Origin: Climacium dendroides
Lineage: Eukaryota; Streptophyta; Bryopsida; Hypnales; Climaciaceae
NCBI GenBank assembly: GCA_950106755.1
Contig: OX467092.1
Span: forward strand, 25,186,582-25,250,581
Direction of reading: 5' to 3'
Length of the DNA: 64,000 nucleotides
A model generated the notes under the pieces. That model saw only the letters and a program-made list of their open reading frames with translations, was not told the origin of the DNA and did not search any database. This document shows, in pieces, positions 57,715-64,000 of this stretch. Position 1 is the stretch's first letter. Every line of letters begins with the position of its first letter. Both the position numbers and the translations under genes were made by a program.

Positions 57715-60700
57715 TATATTGATTTGGGAGATGTATACAGAGTAATGATGGTGGTTTTATAGAGGGGCAATTTTGGCCATGTATCCATTTTATCTCCTAA
57801 AAACTATTTCCCTGAAAAACACCAACCATGTGCAGCTAAGAAGCTAGGGGCAACTATGAGAGAAATAAAATGAAAATGAGGGGTCTATTTAGGCAAGTCT
57901 ACCTATATTGGTACAAATGTGGATACAAGAATGAATACAAGGTTGTTGATGCATGTGCTAATTATTCTTTATTTTTTGTAATAACTTGAATTAATATTAA
58001 TATTTGAAAACCTAGATTTTATAATATAAAATAAAAAAATTAGACAAGAATTTTCGGCTTCAAGTTTGTTGGTTGAGGTTTTGGTACATTGAATGACTAT
58101 CCACTATCCATTCAAATACACCAAACTACATTATTTCATACAATATAACCCCCAAAATGCAAGCAACCTTATGCTTGTCCCCCTCATTAAAGATTTGTAG
58201 CCATCAATCTTCTAGGGGAAAATCTCCCCTCCCATTGGAAATCACTAGCTGTTGACTTAATTTTTTTGGAAAATCAATAGCTTTGAACCACCACCATCAA
58301 TATGTTGTTGATTTTTTTATAAAATCTTTTAACTCCCTTATTATATTATTGATCTTCAAAAATAAATGCAATATGTATACTTATGATTACCTAATATGGA
58401 ACATGGTGTATAGAATACATATGGATATTGCATATAGAATACAAAAAACAATATGATGAATAGACACATGTATTTCTTCTTGACCAATTTTTAAAGAATA
58501 AATATTAATTTTTTCTTTAGATCCCCCTCTTCTTGAAATCTATTTGAAAATTCTTTGCAACACTTCACCGTAAAATGTGCAACCATAAGGTAGTGATGAA
58601 ATTTTTTTGTTCCCATTACAATTGAATTCATAGTTGAATTGTGCAATTAATGTTTGATAATTGTAACAGTTGTTGTCTACTTGTATGATTTGTGCACGTT
58701 TACTCTAGCTTGTTCAAATGATCAATTAATAATGAGCTTATGCCGTTGTTTTGAAGACCCACATGAAACCTCAAGGCCACTATTCAAAATTTTGATCAAA
58801 CTTTCCAAAAACTTCGAGTTCAAATTGTAATTCAACCCCCATAAAACTTAGATTGACATATGCACTTTGTGAAGAGAAAGAGAATGATACCAAGGAAGTT
58901 CACATGTAGTTGAATACTGTGCAGTTTCCAACGGATTCTCTTTGTTAGTATTGTTGCGTAGAGGATTTTGGGGAATAATCAATCAGTTGACACTTCCAAC
59001 CCTCACTTGAAGTTTCCTCTCCAAATGATTGTGTTTCAGATAACATGATGAAGCTGTTGCCTCAGACTAAGTTACTGTACCGGTTTAGAAAAGAGAGGTA
59101 TCCCGCACATAAGCTACAATAACGGACAAGTGTTTTTGGAGTGTGCGGGTGCGGGATCTAAAACGCCCTTGCGGTCCCTCTATACGACCCATATTTAGCT
59201 TTATAACTCTTCAATTGTGGTTCACTATATGAATCGTGATACATTGTTATTTTCATACTACCATGATCATTAATTTATTTTGTACTAAACAATATTTGGT
59301 CAACATTTTTCTAGTCAAATATCACCATATTCATAATATACTATACATGCACAAAGGGCTTTCAAGCCCTTCTAGGGTTAACATGTAAAATATGTGAAAT
59401 GATATTGAAATTCTTGGATGCTTTGAGAATGTGAAGAGTACAAACATTGCATGATCCACGCACATAACTTGATTGAATAACTAGAGAAGGCAGTTACTAC
59501 CTCTTTTGAGCACATTGTGAGGAATTGTGGGGCTTTGTGAGAAAATCATACATGAAAAATTGACAAGGTACATGTGTCATTCAATCATTGGTAGTTAAAC
59601 TTTTCCAAAAAATTTGAAAGGATTACACATGTCACTTTTGCGTTGGTTGAGAAAATGAGATGGATGCTTGTGACAATCCACCCCACCTCATATTTTTATT
59701 TCTTTGACATTTGTTTGCTTGCAAACAATATGGAATATTTGAAATGTATATTGTATGGCCATATATATATTTGTACAATTCGTATGCATATATATATATA
59801 TCTTATATCTTTGTTTGTATTTCATACGTATTACAAATGCTATATGTATTTAGTATTCGATATTGTGTATGTATTCCATATTCTATATCCTAAAGCATCA
59901 ATGGTCATAATATTTCTTTGATTGGTTGGATCGACAACCCTATAGTTAGGAGATACAAAGATTGGTATAATTTTGTGTTTCATTTGTGGGCTTTTGAGGT
60001 TGCTAATTGGGCATTTTCTTTTCATGGTTTGGAAGTTAATAATAAGTTTTTTTAGATTTGATTTTAGTGAAATTGACCATGTCCTTGTAGTGCAATTGGC
60101 TTCATTAGTCATCAATTAAGGTAGTCTACTGTAAAAGCGACCATATTTCCACTTTCAAGATCCCTAACTAATACAATTAAGCTTCAAATTATGTGCTTTT
60201 CTGTGCAGGGAGTTCCATTTTGCCTTGTCCCACTCCAAAGAATGGTAACTGACTATGCAACTAAGTTACTACCTAATGCTCATGCTCGAACTTCTTATTC
60301 ACTGATGGGAATCCACGAACCACCAACTTCAGTTTCCTTGAATTGGTGGAATCCCATGTCCTAGGCATTTTTCAGGGTGAGTGTCTGGAAACAAAAAAAT
60401 TCTAGTTTTCAAAACTTTGTGCTGATGAATATCCAATCTTTTCTTGTCCAGAATTGTGCCAAAGTAACGAGATTTGAAGATCACCTCAGTCATCCAATGA
60501 TGATTCAATTCCATCTTCACATGGGTGATTGATAAGACCCAAATACAGGTAGCGCAAGGCAGGCCTACAAAAGCAACATGATTATAATGTTTGATTAAAT
60601 ACACTTGATCCATACCAAGCACCAACTTTGAGCTTCAAAGCTCTCCGTCCTCGTACTCCCTACAGAATGTGAGAACGTCATGTCAATTCACGCTGAGGGA

Positions 60701-61536
60701 AGTCGACTGTGCTTTGTGACGTGTGTCCATTTTCAATCTTTCACACACCAGCCAAATATTTTGTACGAAAGACAGAAGCACTATTCGTGTACACCCTCTT
60801 GGCTGAGCTTAGCAGAGGTTTGAGAATCAACGCAAAAGTCACCATGACAAGGAGATGAGTGAGATGCCCCTTCATAGGAAGAAAAAGGCTTTGTGACAGA
60901 GCCAAGCTTGAGAGTGAAGGCAGAGCCTGCTTTTGAATTGCTAAGGCTGTTTGAGCTGGATACCATAGCCTTATCAGATCCCACACAAACTGTCCACTTC
61001 AATGAAGGAATGCATCATGTTAATAGATTATTTTAATTTTATGTATGCACAGCAAACTGTAATTGTGCTACCTCACTTACAACAACACAGGCAAGAATTT
61101 GCATGGATGGACTTCCCAAGTTTGCAGACATACGGCATCTGGGCAGTAAGGACATTTGCATGCTTGACAGGAGAAGTTCTCTACCTTACCTTACTGCCGA
61201 AACTCCATGCCTGAGAATACAAAGTGGATATGAGTGACACCAAACAAATTTTTAAAAAAAAGGAAGAAGAAGGAAGTGGAAAAGCCAGGCTGCTTGTTTA
61301 GGTACCCAAACAGAACAGAAGCTTGAAGCAGACATCAGTCAGTTAGAGGGTGACTAGTCACTAACCTTACTGGAATTCATCTCTCGATTATTTGTTGCTG
61401 TGGATTTCGTTTGCCCCAATGTGGTTTTCAAGAGCAGAAAAGTAGGACTAACAAGTTCCAGGTTGTGAGTTCCAAGTAGCATTCACAGAACTGGCTAAAG
61501 TTCGCTACATTGCTACTTAAAATTTCCAGTAGCTAA
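57715..61536. other. End of right arm and unpaired flank
   Basis: The arm continues to about 58885; beyond it the sequence has no partner in the window. A TA microsatellite lies at about 59761-59802. Frames at 60329-60625 and 60741-61002 (minus) are unassigned and may be exon pieces or chance. Confidence 0.5.
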
Positions 61537-61660
61537 AGGTATGTTCACACTTGGTATTAAAGAGTGTTGTTCCTGAGGGTCTTAAGAATGAATTCAAACC
61601 TAATTCTGGACTGGATTCACATTGCATACATCACCCTTGACTCCAAGTGCGAACATACCT
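61537..61660. mobile_element. AGGTA-type short MITE, subfamily F
   Basis: 124 bp with ends AGGTATGTTCACACTTGG / CCAAGTGCGAACATACCT, flanked by TAA on both sides (61534-61536, 61661-61663). A 3-bp TAA duplication is Harbinger/Tourist-like. Confidence 0.85.
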
Positions 61661-61856
61661 TAAATGTACATGGCAGAAAATCCTTGAAAAAATTTGGATT
61701 TTAGCCAAGACTGCAACAAACAATAGAATTTGAGAGGCAATTTGCAGCTTCCTCCACATTGGAGTTAGCATCTGTTTAGTTAGTTTTGTATTACAGTACT
61801 CCCAATAATCCTTTACAACTTGCAAAATCTTTTTTATCCTATTTTTTTTACTACTA

Positions 61857-62274
61857 AGGCAAAACAACCCATTGTGGTTTTTTTTCGAGTATGTGAGATG
61901 TGGGCCACAATGCATGTCTTACATGACAGCAATGGAGTGAACACTGACATCATTAGGAACTTCTAATTTTTCAGTGTGAAGTTCATTGTCAAAAATGACT
62001 TTTTGGCATTCCATAATAGAATTTTTTTGGACTACATTAGGTAGTGAGATGAGCATTACAAATGCACATTTTGTTGGTTTTAAGGTAGTCTACAGACTCT
62101 TTTGGGCTGAACACTTCAGAAATTCCTTGCAAATTCATACTTTGTCAAAAAAATATAATTTCAATTGCACTTGCTGTTTCTCACACTTGTACTAATGTGA
62201 GAAAAAAGTTCAAAAATTTCAGCAACAAGATAATGTCAAACTCCTTATTCTGACCACAATGGGCTGTTTTACCT
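61857..62274. mobile_element. AGGTA-type MITE, subfamily B, copy 2
   Basis: 418 bp, ends AGGCAAAACAACCCATTGTG and the inverse AGGTAAAACAGCCCATTGTG, TA on both sides. The interior parallels 57264-57714 (CAAAAATGACTTTTTGG, CTACAGACTCTTTTGGGCTG). Confidence 0.88.
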
Positions 62275-62605
62275 TACTCTCAAGGCAGCCAAAGTTGATG
62301 CATGTTTGTCTTGAAGGTAGCATTGATTGCACTAAATTCCATAAACTAGTTCTGGGATCACTGGTTCGAAGTGGGTGTGTAGTCACCCAGCTGAAACCTC
62401 AAAGCTACAAAATCTAGGCCTTGAATAGATTTGAGATTTTGGGGATGAGTATCTCTTGGCTCTCCATTTCCAGATGGTGTTTCAAGTCACTCCTGACCAG
62501 TTCCTAACAGAGAGCCCATTTTGCCGAATGAGCTCGTTTTGTGAGAGGACACCAATGCGACAAATATGTGACCATTCCTGAACTCTGGAGAATGACTTGT
62601 TGGTA

Positions 62606-62973
62606 AGGTAAAACTACCCATTACCACCATTTACCCAATTCCGCCACCTACAGGTTCCTCCCACTTCCGTCACTGGTCCATCTTATTACCACAATCTTAC
62701 TAATCCATGATCATGATGGCAATGCATTGGGGAGCAAACGCATGAGCCCACGCTTCAACAATGGTCTGATCATGCTTCAACAAGGGTCTACTCATAGTTT
62801 TACATTTCAGCTTTGAAAAATCACAAAAAATTCAACTCTTGTTGGAACGTCTTCATTTTTTTTGCAATTGACTTCTCTCAAACAATTCAATCTCTGAAAA
62901 ACATGAGAGCTCATAAATAACTTCTCCAAAGTACCTAGATAGCAAATTTGTATGGTAATGGGTAGTTCTACCT
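62606..62973. mobile_element. AGGTA-type MITE, subfamily A, copy 2
   Basis: 368 bp, ends AGGTAAAACTACCCATTACC and the inverse AGGTAGAACTACCCATTACC, TA on both sides (62604-62605, 62974-62975). The interior is close to 56871-57255 (TTCCTCCCA-TTCYGTCACTG, CATGATCATGATGGCAATGC). Confidence 0.9.
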
Positions 62974-62975
62974 TA

Positions 62976-63851
62976 ACAAAGATTTGTAGCTCCAGACCTG
63001 CACTTATGCAAGCCATAAGTCATGAAATTAATAATATGGGCAAGGATTCTATCTACTGTATTTAAATGAAATGTATAGTACAGAGTTAGGATTACACATC
63101 CATTTATGCACTAGATAGGACAATAAACAAAAGTGAACCAGACGAAAGAATGTACTCAATTTCGTTGTGTATTGCAATATTCACAATTAAAAAAAAAACT
63201 TGTTTGAGAAGGTTAAGTTTGCTTGTTAGAACAATCTCACCATTAGGATTATTGTGTTTCAATCCAAATGATCAGAGCTATTAACAATATAGTCTACGAA
63301 ATATTTACCCTACACTCTTATATTGCTTGAGTGCAAGATCCTACAATTTGATGGGAAAAAAACATGAAAATTTTAAAAGTTTTGCACCTCACAATGGAAA
63401 TGACAGTTTACAGTATTTTTTTGGATAGAAAAAAGTCGCAGACTTTAGGGGTCCAACAATCTAAATTTCAAGAAATTGGAAGTGTTCCTGATGCCACTAC
63501 AATGTTCAAGTCTATTCCATTTCAAGATTTACGCTTTGGAATGTCACATTTTGGCAATCTGCAACACACCATTCTAACAAATAAATTCAGGTAAAGACAG
63601 ATATTGCCAAGATTGGAGTGATAATTAAAATCTGTTCCTACCAATAGCAATTCTTGGCTTATAACTTCTGTGACCAATTTTATTCTGAAATCCACATCTT
63701 TATAAAATTTTAGTAAGTGTCAAGATATCACAATTTTGTTTCTCTATCATAGTTACTAATATCTTGAAAATTGACGGCAATTCAATAGGTTCATACTTCC
63801 TCTTCCTGTCATAGAAACGTCAATTTCATTAAAATATAAGCAATCCATTAA
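62976..63851. other. Unpaired flank, no gene recognised
   Basis: AT-rich. The 76-aa frame at 63364-63594 (plus) is unassigned. Ends at TTAA 63848-63851. Confidence 0.5.
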
Positions 63852-64000
63852 CCCATAAAGTTTTAAGGCCTTTTTCCATCAAAAAGCCCTTGAAATTGCC
63901 ATTTCTATTGCAAAGAGTAAATAAGTATAACAATTGTTTTTTTTGGGTGTTTTTTTTTGCATATCTAACCATAAGATCTTTGACTAAACTAGTGCTATAA
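63852..64000. mobile_element. TTAA-flanked element, main family, cut by window end
   Basis: After TTAA at 63848-63851 the sequence starts CCCATAAAG and follows the order of 36755-36890: TTGAAATTGCCATTTCT, AAGTAT, CATATCTAACCATAAGATCT. The other end is outside the window. Confidence 0.7.

Larger units (their letters stand above)
33582..58885. repeat. Right arm of giant inverted duplication
   Basis: Inverted partner of 385-25367. The first base that pairs is 33582 (with 25367); 33581 and 25368 no longer match. The right arm is stretched relative to the left by its own insertions: 43745-44298, 54521-55256, about 55582-56110, 56170-56400, 56871-57255 and 57264-57714. It also lacks blocks present on the left: about 12316-12648, the 10290-11258 element, the 11414-11630 MITE and most of about 580-2900. 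Homology fades near 58885; 58.9-64 kb has no partner inside the window. Confidence 0.97.

Noticed and set aside
385..58885. Palindrome as an exact assembly or hairpin-read artefact
   Set aside because: Arms differ by SNPs, indels and at least nine clean transposon insertions with target duplications. A misjoin of two diverged haplotypes cannot be excluded from sequence alone.

Overview
This is AT-rich nuclear DNA from a land plant. The evidence is a secreted plant-type leucine-rich-repeat (LRR) gene with GT-AG introns, an unprocessed Pumilio (PUF) pseudogene whose introns are retained, and many non-autonomous DNA transposons (MITEs). The clade cannot be fixed from sequence alone. No bacterial, organellar, viral, tRNA, rRNA or CRISPR feature is supported. 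Only two intact genes are convincing, and they are copies of each other.

One structure organises almost the whole window: a giant inverted duplication. The left arm (about 385-25367, and possibly beyond the left edge) reappears reverse-complemented in the right arm (33582 to about 58885). A non-duplicated spacer of 8214 bp (25368-33581) separates them. Across the inner 4 kb, left and right coordinates sum to 58949. The arms fall into three divergence classes: nearly identical at 21.2-25.37 / 33.58-37.8 kb; about 1-2% different with a few small indels at about 15.6-21.2 / 37.8-43.35 kb; and roughly 87% identical, full of insertions and deletions, further out. Every arm-specific transposon insertion I found lies in the outermost class.

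The LRR gene (409 aa, two coding exons, signal peptide, no kinase or membrane anchor) lies in the middle class, once per arm, in convergent orientation (17942-20180 + and 38792-41027 -). The two proteins differ at two residues. The spacer holds a decayed PUF RNA-binding-protein fragment, a CACTA-type MITE within that pseudogene's intron, a TTAA-flanked element and several short tandem repeats.

The rest is mostly small transposons. Because the arms are copies, many insertions have an empty site on the opposite arm, which shows their target-site duplications directly. Three groups stand out: (i) elements with CCC(C)T... termini flanked by TTAA, which look piggyBac-like, a superfamily not usually associated with land plants; (ii) a diverse set of foldback MITEs beginning AGGTA/AGGCA and flanked by TA or TAA; (iii) CACTA-terminated MITEs with 3-bp duplications, one nested inside another. 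Two fragments look like 5'-truncated LINE ends. No long LTR-retrotransposon reading frame was found. Intervals between these features are arm or spacer sequence in which I recognise no gene.
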